In this document: piece after piece, positions 9,137 to 17,351 of the stretch | Position numbering within the stretch: position 1 is the first letter of the stretch | Layout of the letters: each line of letters opens with the position of its first letter | Source: Rhodopseudomonas sp. P2A-2r | GTDB lineage: Bacteria > Pseudomonadota > Alphaproteobacteria > Rhizobiales > Xanthobacteraceae | Direction: 5' to 3' | Length of the DNA stretch: 64,000 nt | Assembly: GCF_026015985.1 (NCBI RefSeq) | Contig: NZ_CP110389.1 | Coordinates: forward strand, 2,202,001-2,266,000 | The notes under the pieces: generated by a model | Databases searched by the model: none | Told to the model about the DNA's origin: nothing | What the model saw: only the letters and a program-made list of their open reading frames with translations | Program-made: the position numbers and the translations under genes

Positions 9137-9185
9137 ATGGTGGGCGCACAAGGGATCGAACCTTGGACCTCTCCCGTGTGAAGGG
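9137..9185 (-). repeat. Island left attachment site (copy of the tRNA-Val 3' half)
   Basis: These 49 bases are identical to 33100-33148 and cover the tRNA-Val(CAC) sequence from just past the CCA end to the anticodon loop, in the same orientation. Identity stops abruptly after position 9185. This is the pattern left by site-specific integration into a tRNA gene: the intact tRNA is at the far end and the partial copy lies next to the integrase gene. Confidence 0.93.
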
Positions 9186-9261
9186 CGTGGGTCTGTTCTA
9201 TTTCACATTTAGTTTCAACGAGTTGGAATGTCGTCGGATGTGCGAACACGGCAATTGCACG

Positions 9262-10446
9262 TCAAGCTGCACGGCCTTCCTGCCATTTCAGGTACGCGGC
9301 TTCGCCCGCCTCGCGCTGGGCCTTTTTCAGTGTCGGGGCTCGGCGTCTCACAAGCTTAACGGGATCGCGCATCCAATCGGCGTCGAGCCATTCCTGAATC
9401 ACCGGAAGCGTGTTGATGGCCTCGATCAATGGGGTTTGCGGCACGTTCGTATAATGGCGGCTCATGTCGTCTGTGGCGTGGCCTAGAATCTGATCCTTCT
9501 TGTGACTGTGGACGTTGTTCATGACCAACTGCGTCGAGACGGTGTGGCGGGCGGTGTAGGGCGCCACGTCGAAAACCTGCGAGCGGAGCCGGGCGGCGGC
9601 GATCCCCTTCTTCATCTGCCCGCCGTTATCGTCATAAACTGTGAAGGGTTCGTTTTCCCATGTGCGGACCAAGCGCCCCGGCCGGTTCTCGACCATGTCG
9701 GTGAGCAGGGGAACAAGGGCCTCATGGATCGGGACGCCACGCGCCTCGCCAATTTTAGACTGCGGCAAGGTGATCCACCGGCCGGGCACGTTTACCTGCG
9801 GCGTGTTCATGACAAACAACTCGATTGGGCGCATGCCGGTGTAGAACAGGATGGTAAAGATCGCGGCATTGGCTGGCGAGCAGTCGCGGATGAAGCGCCA
9901 CGCCAGATCGTATGCGACCGGGTAGGAGCCGACTCGCTTCGGCCCGAAGCTAACGACGTTGGTGCCCTTGGGATTCTTTGGCCGTATCCACATTCGGAGG
10001 TCGGCCCATTCCATCGCGACAGCGTGACGCCATACCGCGATGAAGGGCGTCCATAACTGGCGGTTGAGCGTGTCAGGTCGGACGCCGGGATAGAGTTTCT
10101 TCCCGATGGCGTTCATGTCATTCTGGGTGATCTTGCGCAGCACAACGCCATTTAGATGGGCCATGAGGCCGGACCATTCCTGCTTCTCTTCGTCGAACGT
10201 GCCAAGGAAGCGGTGAGACCCTCCGTTCTCAAGGTAAGACTCCACGGCCTGATCGAAGGTCACCACGGCCTTCTTGCCGTGGACGACCTCGGTCAAGAGG
10301 TCACCTTCCTTCTTCGTCAGGAGGCCATGCGCCGCTTTTTTGTTAGCCGTCTTTGTAGATTCGTAGACTTCCCGGCCTTGGGCATCGGTGCCCCGAATGA
10401 TGAAGTTGCCCTTACCGGGCGTTCGCTGCCAGAGGTAGAGCCGCAT
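9262..10446 (-). CDS. int: Tyrosine site-specific recombinase (island integrase)
   Basis: 394 residues. The catalytic domain shows the first Arg in FYTGMRPIELFVMN, the second box in YTARHTVSTQLVMNN (Tyr replaces the usual His of HxxR), then ILGHATDDMSRHYTNVP with the His and the nucleophilic Tyr. The N-terminal part (GLLTKKEGDLLTEVVHGKK) is a SAM-like arm-binding region. It sits immediately inside the left att repeat and reads toward it, the standard arrangement for tRNA-targeting islands. An excisionase-like gene overlaps its 5' end. Confidence 0.93.
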   Translation of the reverse strand: MRLYLWQRTPGKGNFIIRGTDAQGREVYESTKTANKKAAHGLLTKKEGDLLTEVVHGKKAVVTFDQAVESYLENGGSHRFLGTFDEEKQEWSGLMAHLNGVVLRKITQNDMNAIGKKLYPGVRPDTLNRQLWTPFIAVWRHAVAMEWADLRMWIRPKNPKGTNVVSFGPKRVGSYPVAYDLAWRFIRDCSPANAAIFTILFYTGMRPIELFVMNTPQVNVPGRWITLPQSKIGEARGVPIHEALVPLLTDMVENRPGRLVRTWENEPFTVYDDNGGQMKKGIAAARLRSQVFDVAPYTARHTVSTQLVMNNVHSHKKDQILGHATDDMSRHYTNVPQTPLIEAINTLPVIQEWLDADWMRDPVKLVRRRAPTLKKAQREAGEAAYLKWQEGRAA

Positions 10447-10637
10447 GACTGCATTCCATTCCAGATCGTGATGATGTCTCGTTCCTCGAAGCGGTACTCA
10501 CGACCGATGCGCGCGGCATTGGCGAGATGCTTCGAGACCAAAATATAGAGCGTCTTCCGAGAGACGCGCAGCCGCGCCATTACCTCGACCGTCGTCAGAA
10601 TCGTGCCAAGCGGAATATTATCGTTATCGTGTCTCAT
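10317..10637 (-). CDS. Excisionase-like helix-turn-helix protein
   Basis: Starts MRHDNDNIPLGTILTTVEV and contains MARLRVSRKTLYILVSKHL followed by IGREYRFEERDI, the winged-helix pattern of the MerR/AlpA excisionase family (helix, 'V-S-R-x-T-L-Y' recognition helix, then the wing). Only the first 65 or so residues look family-like. The reading frame overlaps the integrase start by 130 bases, so its true 3' end may be shorter. Likely role: directing excision with the adjacent integrase. The ATG at 10637 is preferred over one 30 bases upstream because the family homology begins there. Confidence 0.7.
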   Translation of the reverse strand: MRHDNDNIPLGTILTTVEVMARLRVSRKTLYILVSKHLANAARIGREYRFEERDIITIWNGMQSCGSTSGSERPVRATSSFGAPMPKAGKSTNLQRRLTKKRRMAS

Positions 10638-10696
10638 TGGCGTCGATCCTGCAATTGTCCATTCCAATCGTCCGAACTAAAGCCTGTTTCGCCCCC

Positions 10697-11479
10697 TCAC
10701 TCGCGCGGCCAATGGGCGGTGCCGCCAGCAAATCCCGGCGGAAGGAAGATCTCGGACAGCGACGCCTCGTATCGACCGGGCCGATGGCTCGTGCGCCGAA
10801 CGACGATCTCCCGGCGTTCCAGCTTCGGCTCAGGATAATAGCCAAAGACCCGATCGAAGGTGCAGCGCGGGCGGATAAGCTCGCCATTGCTGTCCCTTTT
10901 CGCCGGCTCCATGGTCCCGTCGTGATGAACCCAAACGTCGCGCAATTCCCGATGCTCGGACGCCTCCTGATCGGGATGCTTGCGATGCACCGTATCGTAT
11001 GAAACGACGGGGGCAGCGACCGGATTGTGCCTCAATTCGGCGTTGATGGCGTTCGTCTCGGCAGCATACTGCCCAAGACGGGCCAGGCAGTCACCGAGCT
11101 TGCTGGCATGCACATCAACGGCGGTAAGCAGCGCTCCAACGTCCTTTGAGATCGCCTTGCGCAACGCTTCCGCTCTCTGACGAAGAGCTTCGTCGCCGGC
11201 CTTCTTGGCGGCGGCTTCTTCGGAAGCGATCACCTTCGGAAGTTCATCGCTCAAACGCGCAATGGCGCCGTCGAGCCGCGCGATAGCACGCTTGGTTGCC
11301 GCGTTCCCGGCTTCGGCCGCAACGTGCTGAGCGTCGGTCATCGTGGCGACATCAGCCATCTCTCCGTCCAGCTTGACCTTAAGGGCCGCGATTTCAAGTT
11401 CGCTGCGCTCGATGGCGCTGAGGATCATCGTCGACGTTGCGACCGACTTACCGCCGAAAAACTTTTGCAAAAAAACCAT
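10697..11479 (-). CDS. Hypothetical coiled-coil island protein
   Basis: 260 residues starting MVFLQKFFGGKSVATSTMIL. The first 160 residues are rich in Ala, Glu and Lys with heptad-like spacing (ALKVKLDGEMADVATMTDAQ, VIASEEAAAKKAGDEALRQR), which suggests a long coiled coil. The C-terminal third contains HHDGTMEPAKRDSNGELIRP and is more globular. I do not recognise a family. It lies in the same-direction module as the integrase. No signal peptide. Confidence 0.6.
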   Translation of the reverse strand: MVFLQKFFGGKSVATSTMILSAIERSELEIAALKVKLDGEMADVATMTDAQHVAAEAGNAATKRAIARLDGAIARLSDELPKVIASEEAAAKKAGDEALRQRAEALRKAISKDVGALLTAVDVHASKLGDCLARLGQYAAETNAINAELRHNPVAAPVVSYDTVHRKHPDQEASEHRELRDVWVHHDGTMEPAKRDSNGELIRPRCTFDRVFGYYPEPKLERREIVVRRTSHRPGRYEASLSEIFLPPGFAGGTAHWPRE

Positions 11480-11490
11480 TTCTAAAATCC

Positions 11491-11682
11491 CTACTGTGCG
11501 TCGGTCAGCGCGGCGCCAGCACGGAGCCAGGCATGATATGCGGTGTGTTCGACTGAGGTCGCGAAAGCGAGATTGTTGTCCATCCGGTTGCGCGCGCAAA
11601 ACTTCGCGTCCTCGAGAGACTGCCGCGCAATGGCGAGGTTGGTCGTTGCGGACTTCAGGTTTTCAAGAAGGAGGGTGCTCAT
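11491..11682 (-). CDS. Small hypothetical protein (63 aa)
   Basis: Begins MSTLLLENLKSATTNLAIAR and looks largely helical. Its ATG overlaps the TGA of the upstream HTH gene as ATGA once that gene's frame is repaired, so the two are probably coupled. It lies 12 bases before the coiled-coil gene. No recognised domain. Confidence 0.55.
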   Translation of the reverse strand: MSTLLLENLKSATTNLAIARQSLEDAKFCARNRMDNNLAFATSVEHTAYHAWLRAGAALTDAQ

Positions 11683-11871
11683 GATGCGCCTCCTACCGTG
11701 TGATCCGACAACCAGCGCTGGAGGTCGGCGACAGGGTAGGCGGGGCGATCACCGACCGATAATGACGATCGGTCCAAGGCCCCTGTTCTGGAGGCTTCGG
11801 AGGGTCTTGGGACAGCGTCCAAGCACCTTGGCAGCTTGGACGCGTGACAGAAATCGTTGAGATCGTTGCAT
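11679..11871 (-). pseudogene. AlpA/MerR-type HTH regulator with a 4-bp tandem duplication
   Basis: Starts MQRSQRFLSRVQAAKVLGRC and continues PKTLRSLQNRGLGPIVIIG, the DNA-binding helix and turn of excisionase-type regulators. The frame then closes. Plus strand 11751-11758 reads ACCGACCG, a tandem ACCG pair. Removing one copy gives IIGDRPAYPVADLQRWLSDH, the expected wing and C terminus, with a stop overlapping the next gene as ATGA. The result is 62 residues, the usual size. It is either a real 4-bp duplication or a sequence error. Confidence 0.65.
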
Positions 11872-12035
11872 CAGAACACCTTGTGAGCCCCGTTCGGGTA
11901 GCGGTTGCGCCATCCGTTTGGCGGTTGAGAATTGCTTCCTGAAGGGAGGAAGCAGTCGCATTATGGGGAGAACAGGGGCGGGCCACAGGACCATTCCGGT
12001 AGCCCTTAGTGGCGCAAGCCGCCGGACGCGGCGGC

Positions 12036-12455
12036 TCAGCCAGCACCGGCCGAATCACGCGCACGCTTATTGCGTTGCTGCATGCCAATATCGATCAACG
12101 CCGCCCACACCTCGGGCAGGCCGGTCGCTAACTTGGTCGCCACGGCGTCCAGTTCGCCTGCCAGGTCGGGAGACAAGACCTCCAAGGACGGCGTCGGGGT
12201 GAAATTCCAGCCAAGCGAATTGAGGACAGCTTCGAGGGATTCGAGGCCCGGCTTATTCTTGCGGCGCCAGGCCTTCATCGTTGCCCGCAGCACGCCGCTC
12301 GACTCTTGGACCTCGTCGTAGGTGCGCCCCTGCCTTCGCATTTCTGCAAAGACCAGTCGCGTGTGAGGACCGACCCTCGCGGGGATGGTCAAATTGCGGG
12401 AGCGACGATTGAGGGGCTGGCGATAAAGCGGGCCGTCTATTCGATCATATTTCAT
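12036..12455 (-). CDS. Phage-repressor-like HTH regulator of the island
   Basis: 139 residues starting MKYDRIDGPLYRQPLNRRSR. The middle segment FAEMRRQGRTYDEVQESSGV followed by LRATMKAWRRKNKPGLESLE is a helix-turn-helix of the XRE/Cro type (helix 2 TYDEVQESSGV, helix 3 LRATMKAW). EAVLNSLGWNFTPTP closes the domain. It is the most upstream gene of the minus-strand module. A perfect palindrome covers its start codon and fits autoregulation. The function as island repressor is inferred. Confidence 0.65.
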   Translation of the reverse strand: MKYDRIDGPLYRQPLNRRSRNLTIPARVGPHTRLVFAEMRRQGRTYDEVQESSGVLRATMKAWRRKNKPGLESLEAVLNSLGWNFTPTPSLEVLSPDLAGELDAVATKLATGLPEVWAALIDIGMQQRNKRARDSAGAG

Positions 12456-12461
12456 GATCGA
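12441..12461. promoter_or_regulatory. Palindromic operator candidate at the repressor start
   Basis: TCGATCAT-ATTTC-ATGATCGA: two perfect 8-bp arms and a 5-bp spacer, spanning the start codon (12453-12455) of the HTH gene. The position is typical for a dimeric regulator that represses its own gene. Confidence 0.55.
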
Positions 12462-12523
12462 ATAATGAGAGGAGGGGCCGGCTGAAGGGAGCCCAGTCGA
12501 GTAGCTCGTGTGGCGGTAGTGAA

Positions 12524-12760
12524 GTGAAATGCAGAGAACATCAACCCGACGGCGTACCTTCATGCGAAGTAATAGGGATAGTGCAGATCACCTGCCACTC
12601 GCTCAAGACCGTGCAGGAAATTCTCGACCGGCATTATCTCAATCGCAATGTTCGTTTGGCCGAGAGCGCCATGGTGAAGCTCGAAGTGAGCGAGGCATCG
12701 TCAGGATCACCGGCTTCAAGTCGCTTCGGGAGGAAGAGCGTAGACAATCGGAGCGAGTTT
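12524..12760 (+). pseudogene. Tyrosine recombinase C-terminal fragment
   Basis: One frame gives HSLKTVQEILDRHYLNRNVR followed by LAESAMVKLE. This matches the end of phage-type integrases, where the His box is followed by the catalytic Tyr and a C-terminal helix. No start or upstream catalytic residues are present in this frame. It is probably the tail of an older integrase left by a previous integration or recombination. Confidence 0.45.
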
Positions 12761-12815
12761 CACCATCCTGAGCCACCATCGCAAGACCGTACGGGTAGGA
12801 ACTGAGGGAGATGTG

Positions 12816-13181
12816 ATGCGGCTTATTCTGGTGCTGGCCTTTTGCTTCGCTAGCTCCCCTGTTTTTGGAGATGTCGAAAAACGTTGGACAAACCCGGCGG
12901 ATCATGAATTTTGCGCGAGACCGGAAACCCTACGGGCGATGGCACGCGTCGTGCCACGCATTGTCAGGATTGAGCAGGTAAAGGCTGGAGAGCAGTACTG
13001 CTTTTCCGCCGACGAGCGACTGTGCCGCCCTAATCCAAAATCTAAAGTCCGCGCTTGCCACGCCCTAACAGTTTGGGTCGACTTTCAAAAGCCGATCCCT
13101 AGCGTCTTCACTATCGACAAGGGGAATGCCCTTAACAATCGGTTCATGTCGGACTTTCAACGCAATGCAAACGGTATGTAG
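12816..13181 (+). CDS. Secreted hypothetical protein
   Basis: 121 residues starting MRLILVLAFCFASSPVFGDV, a clear signal peptide with cleavage near residue 18. The mature part contains four Cys (EFCARPE, QYCFSADERLCRPN, RACHALTVW) that could form two disulfides. A strong purine-rich site (GAGGGAG) precedes the ATG. No family recognised. It ends three bases before the stop of the IS-split membrane gene on the other strand. Confidence 0.6.
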   Translation: MRLILVLAFCFASSPVFGDVEKRWTNPADHEFCARPETLRAMARVVPRIVRIEQVKAGEQYCFSADERLCRPNPKSKVRACHALTVWVDFQKPIPSVFTIDKGNALNNRFMSDFQRNANGM

Positions 13182-13288
13182 AACTATCTATTGCTTTCTA
13201 ATAAGGGGTGGCGCGCTTTCCACGTTAGTATTGTGGTGCCGTCCCACTTTTGGAAGGTGAAGGTGCGGGTACTTGGGTCATATCCTAG

Positions 13289-14126
13289 GGTCCGGACTCA
13301 CTACAGCCACCAGATGACGGCTGCGGCGAGGCTGATGGCACTCATGAAGTTTCGGACGTTGCGGTCGAATCGGGTGGCGATGCGTCGCCAGTCTTTGAAG
13401 CGGCAGAACATACGCTCGATGACGTTGCGCTGCTTGTAGATGGCGCGGTCGTAATCGTATTGGATCTTGCGGCTCTTGCGCGGGGGAATGACGGGCTCGG
13501 TGCCACGCTCGACCAACCACTCGCGCAGCGCCTGGCTGTCGTATCCCTTGTCCGCGACGAGTTCGGCCGACGGTGGCATCGCCTCGATGCAGAGCTGCGC
13601 AACCCTGCAATCGTGAACGTTTCCGGGCGTCAGGAGCAGGACGCAGGGGCGCCCCTTTTCATCGCAGACCGCATGGAGCTTGGTGTTTCGTCCGCCTTTC
13701 GTGCGGCCGATACCATGAGCCAAGGCCCCCTTTTCCACCGCCTGCGCAGCGGTGAACCTTGATGCAGCTGCTGTCGATGAACAGCCGGTCCGGCGCATCG
13801 CCTGCTCCCGCCAGCTCACTGAAAATGCCTTGCCAGATGCCGCGTTCGGACCAGCGGACGAACCGGTTATAAAGCGTCTTCTTTGGCCCATAGACGTCGG
13901 CGCAGTCGGCCCAACGGCCGCCACAGCGCAGGGCATGGACGATCCCGCTTAGCACACGACGATCATCTACCCGGGGCTTGCCGCGCACGCCGGTCGGAAG
14001 CAGCGGCTCAATTCGAGCCCACTGCGCATCGGAAAACCAAAAGAAATCACCCATCTCACCGCCTCCTCGATGAGGCAGTGAATCACGATCAGGCTGCCAG
14101 GGGAATCCGGCTATTGGGTCCGGACC
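13289..14126 (-). mobile_element. IS5-family element, IS427-like, 838 bp, with CTAG target duplication
   Basis: The ends share GGTCCGGAC as inverted repeats (13289-13297 and 14118-14126) with weaker similarity further in. CTAG flanks both sides (13285-13288 and 14127-14130). The element holds a two-frame DDE transposase. Size, target and gene layout match the IS427 group of IS5. It interrupts the 3' end of a membrane-protein gene. Confidence 0.88.
13301..14054 (-). CDS. IS427-type transposase in two overlapping frames
   Basis: Frame A (14054 to about 13735) encodes MGDFFWFSDAQWARIEPLLP and ends its useful part at IDSSCIKVHRCAGGGKGG. Frame B continues with HGIGRTKGGRNTKLHAVCDE, LVADKGYDSQALREWLVERG and NVIERMFCRFKDWRRIATRF down to the stop at 13301. 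The DDE residues are the Asp of FIDSS, the Asp of ADKGYD and the Glu of NVIERMF. The switch lies in AAAAGGGGG (minus strand, plus 13726-13734). Joining needs a +1 shift, either programmed as in many IS5 elements or a mutation. Confidence 0.85.
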
Positions 14127-14727
14127 CTAGTATGCCTCTCTCTCCCGTGCGGAAGACTACCATATCGCGCGAAATCGGCCCAAATTCGACTTTCGTTAAA
14201 ACGGGCTGACCCTTTAATGTTTTATAGGTGCTATCAACGCCGAGGCTAAAGGAGAATAGAAGCATTGCAACAATAGACGCGAAAATTAGCGTCCCCGGCT
14301 TCCTGCTCACGTTCATCGGCGGGGCGCACGCTACCATTCCACCGACGATGATGAACGCGCCGAGGAATATTCCCGACATGTCCCGTGTGCGTGTGCTCAC
14401 TCCGGCTATGACGACGGCGACGATCAACGAACCAATTATCCAAAGACGCTTCCACTTAACGGTCCGTTTGCCGTCACTCTCCGCTTCTGCGAAGATCGAA
14501 ATTGTTCCTGTATAAACATAAAGAAGAGCCATCAGGGAAAATAGGAAAATCATCAGCAAGGCTTGAGGAATTTCAGACAGAGCAAAGCCAAGATGCTCAG
14601 TGATCGTAAAAAGGCTGTACGAGCCGACCCCAAGTGGATCAAAAGTTCCAGCGTCCCAAGCCAGGGCCATTCCAGACACGGAAGCAGGCAGGGTGACCAA
14701 CGCATCTTTTAAATTGAGTTCGGCCAT

Positions 14728-15345
14728 CTCGAATCGCCCTCGTCCAGCATTCAGTATGCCAGCCGTAGGGGTCTTGTTAGATCCATTTTCTTTGTATGAA
14801 CGCGGAAATAAGCCAAGACAATCAACGAGAGGCCACGACAGCTGTGTGCACCTAAGTGCTTGGCAGATCGACGGCGTCTACGACTCGGCTAACACTACTT
14901 CTCACGCGATGTTTTTAGCACAGAGCAACGCGAGGCGATTTGCACCTGGTCCGACCGCATGATTGAGGTCATCGAGGCCCGTACTGGCTTTATTCTGGAA
15001 GGGGACTAGATCACCTCTGAAAAGCTGCCGAGCTTTGCTCTAATCGGTCTCGTCAGGGAGGTGGCGCGTGGGCAGCCAATCACCCGCGACCGCGCGACAT
15101 AACCCACGTTGTTCAGTTTGTTCGACGGTCCGTGCAAGCTCTACTGTTCCCACAAAATAATCCAACAAAATCAGCACATTGCAGAAGGACCCTAGGGAAG
15201 GCCCATGGCTCAGTTTGCCATCCTTGACGTTTTGTTTTTGAATTGTATCAACGAGACATAACAAAATGTATCGTGGCATAACAAATAACAGCTTTCTCTA
15301 TGCAGCAGTCCGGGCCATGCTTAAGGCTCACCGGAGGTAGGCAGC
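14728..15345. other. Region without a convincing gene
   Basis: The only coding-like trace is at about 14917-15009 on the plus strand, where TEQREAICTWSDRMIEVIEA followed by RTGFILEGD and a stop resembles the tail of a small acidic protein, but no start is present. The rest has frequent stops in all frames. Probably decayed island DNA. Confidence 0.35.
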
Positions 15346-15512
15346 ATGGCTAAAGCTCAAGCGGTTGGTATCGGCGTTTATTTGGGGTCGGCGGTCGTCG
15401 TCGCCTACTGCCTGGGGTTCAACCCCCGCACGGTGTGCTTCCCGGCGCAATCTTATCGGCACTGGCCCTGTATATGTTAGCCGTGCCCGCCATGATCTAC
15501 AGCCGCGGGTAG
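15346..15512 (+). CDS. Small two-helix membrane protein, frame broken once
   Basis: A strong GGAGGT site precedes ATG at 15346. The first half reads MAKAQAVGIGVYLGSAVVVA, one membrane helix. One extra base in the GGGG or CCCCC run at 15416-15427 lets it continue into PGAILSALALYMLAVPAMIY, a second helix, and a stop at 15512, 55 residues in all. As written it stops about ten residues earlier in another frame. Possibly a holin-like or island membrane protein; function unknown. Confidence 0.5.
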
Positions 15513-15693
15513 CTGCCGATTGCTCGATGTCAGCGCCCGGTTCGCCGTGCTCTTCGGCCTCGATTGCGTGCGCCTCTTCGTGGATCTCGGCTGCATATCC
15601 CGCCAGCGAAACGCGCTCGGATTCCACCGTCATCGAGCGCGAGAGTTCGCACGCGTTCGGCTTATTCGCGGCGCTCTTTGGCTGACGGCTTTG

Positions 15694-15768
15694 TTATGCG
15701 ATCACAACGAGCAAGGCCCGCAGCGGTCGCAGGGAGGCCAAGCATTTCGAGAAGCGTTCGGGGCTCAT
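15694..15768 (-). pseudogene. Truncated paralogue of the 31.27-kb regulator-like gene
   Basis: Begins MSPERFSKCLASLR, matching MTPERFHECLASLR of the gene at 31271. Similarity then breaks off and the frame closes after 24 residues. It follows the small membrane gene on the same strand, as in the intact copy at the other end of the island. Confidence 0.6.
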
Positions 15769-15781
15769 GACCCGAACGATC

Positions 15782-15949
15782 TCAGAAGGCCGCGCCAGCG
15801 CCGAACAGGGCGGCACCGGCGGACATTCCGCCGATGGCAAGCTGCCAACTTGGGACGGCATCGCGGGACGCCTTCTGCTGTTCAGCAAGGGACTTGCGGG
15901 TCTCTTCCTGCATAAGCTCGATGCGAGTGACTTGCTCTTGAAGGTCCAT
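15782..15949 (-). CDS. Small coiled/membrane protein, left copy of a duplicated module
   Basis: 55 residues: MDLQEQVTRIELMQEETRKS, a charged helix, then WQLAIGGMSAGAALFGAGAA, one membrane helix. It is paralogous to the protein at 31098-31274 (shared QVxRIExMQEETRK and a glycine-rich helix). The 19-bp palindrome at 16012-16030 lies about 63 bases upstream, as in the other copy. Function unknown. Confidence 0.6.
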   Translation of the reverse strand: MDLQEQVTRIELMQEETRKSLAEQQKASRDAVPSWQLAIGGMSAGAALFGAGAAF

Positions 15950-16011
15950 AACGGCCAAGCACGGTGTTATCGGGGTTCCCTCACAACAGCCGAGGATCAC
16001 CTACTTCGATA

Positions 16012-16030
16012 TGTCCGCAATGCGCGGACA
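16012..16030. promoter_or_regulatory. Palindromic operator candidate, left copy
   Basis: TGTCCGCAATGCGCGGACA, with 7-bp perfect outer arms (TGTCCGC/GCGGACA). The same 19-bp pattern occurs at 31030-31048. In both places it precedes the paralogous small-membrane gene by about 50-65 bases. The likely reader is an island DNA-binding protein, identity unknown. Confidence 0.6.
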
Positions 16031-16869
16031 ATGTGGGTGTCTGTCAACACCCAAAACCCGCTAAGGTCTCATCGGCGGATGGTCCAGGTCGGGCCCCGGT
16101 CGATCTTGATGAACGTCTTAGACGCTGTGTGTCGCAGATCGAAGGCCCGTCTTTTCACCTTTCCGGCGGGTAAGAAGGCCATCAGTATTTCAACCCATCA
16201 ATTCCCGGTACTCGATTCAGGGATCTCCGACCAGACAAGCACTACAAGTAATGGTGTGCCTTGGTTCGTGCGCCGTGCCTAGGGTATGGAAGGCGAGCAG
16301 CCGCGTTGTGCCAATCGACTAAGGCGCGCAGCCACTCGGTGCGGGGAGAAGCGTGAAGTTCACCAACCACATGCTATCCTTCAGGGAGGGGAAATTGAAG
16401 AAGTCGATTCGCTTGTCATTTGTGACAGCGGCAACGCCAGTGCCGCCTGATCGTTAGGATCTGTCTTACCGGGCGCTGCGCTGCAAAATCGCTGGCGGCA
16501 ACGACGGCAATCGGCCAGATTGCCGATATCCGCAAAGGGGCAGTGGATTGCCCTGCGGACTAGGCGCGGCGTCGGTGCCGAAGGTGCAGACTGCAGCAAT
16601 TATGCCACCAACGTTGTCTCAGAATTTTGGCGCGGTAGCGCAATCTGACGCCACGAAACGTGATCTCACAAGCAAGCTGCGTTTCGCTACGCTCTTGGTT
16701 GATAGCCGATTGTGCGCCAGTGAGGCTGTTGTTGCTTGACCGGCCGCAACACTGTTGCAACATTGCGCAGCGCCACAACGGCCACCTTGTGTACATTCGA
16801 ATGGCCGCGGCTTGAACCGACCTGAGGTTTGGCGCAAACAACAAAAGCTTTGAGACTTTCGGAGGGTGA
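16031..16869. other. Long leader/intergenic region upstream of the NERD-kinase-helicase operon
   Basis: No gene with convincing protein features. A hairpin TGGGTGT-CTGTCA-ACACCCA sits near 16031-16050. A perfect 10-bp palindrome TGTTGCAACA at 16753-16762 lies about 110 bases before the NERD start, inside a GC-alternating stretch, and could be an operator. The region becomes more AT-rich toward 16840, which fits a promoter for the downstream operon. No clear -35/-10 pair could be fixed. Confidence 0.4.
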
Positions 16870-17351
16870 ATGGCCTGCAAAGTTAAGTATCTCAGTAGCG
16901 CGGGCATCCAACATCGCGAAGTCAAAGGCCTTCAGGCGCTTGCTGACGCATTTCCTATAAATTGGCTCGTTTACGCGTCGCTTAATGCGTTTCCCAAGAA
17001 TAGCGCGCCAATCGAGATCGACGTTTTCGTCGTAATGGATGATCGAATCGTACTCTTGGAGCTAAAGGACTGGAATGGGCCGCTCACCGCTAAGGGAGAT
17101 ATGTGGGTCCATGCAGGCAAGCGAGAGCGCTCGCCAGTTATCCTTGGGAACGAGAAAGCAAAAAAATAAAAGGGATAGTTAAAAATCAAATTCCACAACT
17201 CCGGGGAGTCTACGTGGACTCTCGCGTGGTGCTGACGGCGAGCTCAACCCGCGACCTATTGTCCACGGAGGAGCGGCCTCATGTTTTGACATTGGACGAG
17301 GCTAAAAACTGGGGGACCGCGGCGAAAGGAATCGCCTGCTTGGACCAGTGA
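16870..17351 (+). CDS. NERD-domain nuclease-like protein (first part of a defence operon)
   Basis: Start ATG has a strong GGAGGGTGA site. The fold signature is FPKNSAPIEIDVFVVMDDRI followed by VLLELKDWNG: Asp of EID and the ExK of ELK form the PD-(D/E)xK-type active site of nuclease-related domains. The frame breaks at an A7 run (17160-17166). One added A continues into KGIVKNQIPQLRGVYVDSRV and ends at 17351, 160 residues in all. The stop overlaps the next start as GTGA, but one more added base near 17340 would fuse it directly to the kinase-helicase, as in NERD-kinase fusion proteins such as PglW. Which state is real is open. Confidence 0.75.

Larger units (their letters stand above)
13184..14727 (-). 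pseudogene. Multi-pass membrane protein split by an IS
   Basis: From 14727 the frame runs MAELNLKDALVTLPASVSGM through hydrophobic segments near residues 60-78 (LMIFLFSLMALLYVYTG), 92-108, 118-135 and 145-160, then enters the IS. The missing tail lies on the far side of the IS (13288 to 13184). Removing the IS and one CTAG restores RTGERGILGYDPSTRTFTFQ and a stop at 13184-13186, giving 233 residues. The tail resembles a small cytoplasmic or periplasmic beta domain. Function unknown. Confidence 0.8.

Noticed and set aside
9058..9212. Frames translating as NNGGRTRDRTLDLSRVKG, repeated near 33100
   Set aside because: These are translations of the tRNA-Val antisense strand, a common annotation artefact; the DNA is the att repeat.
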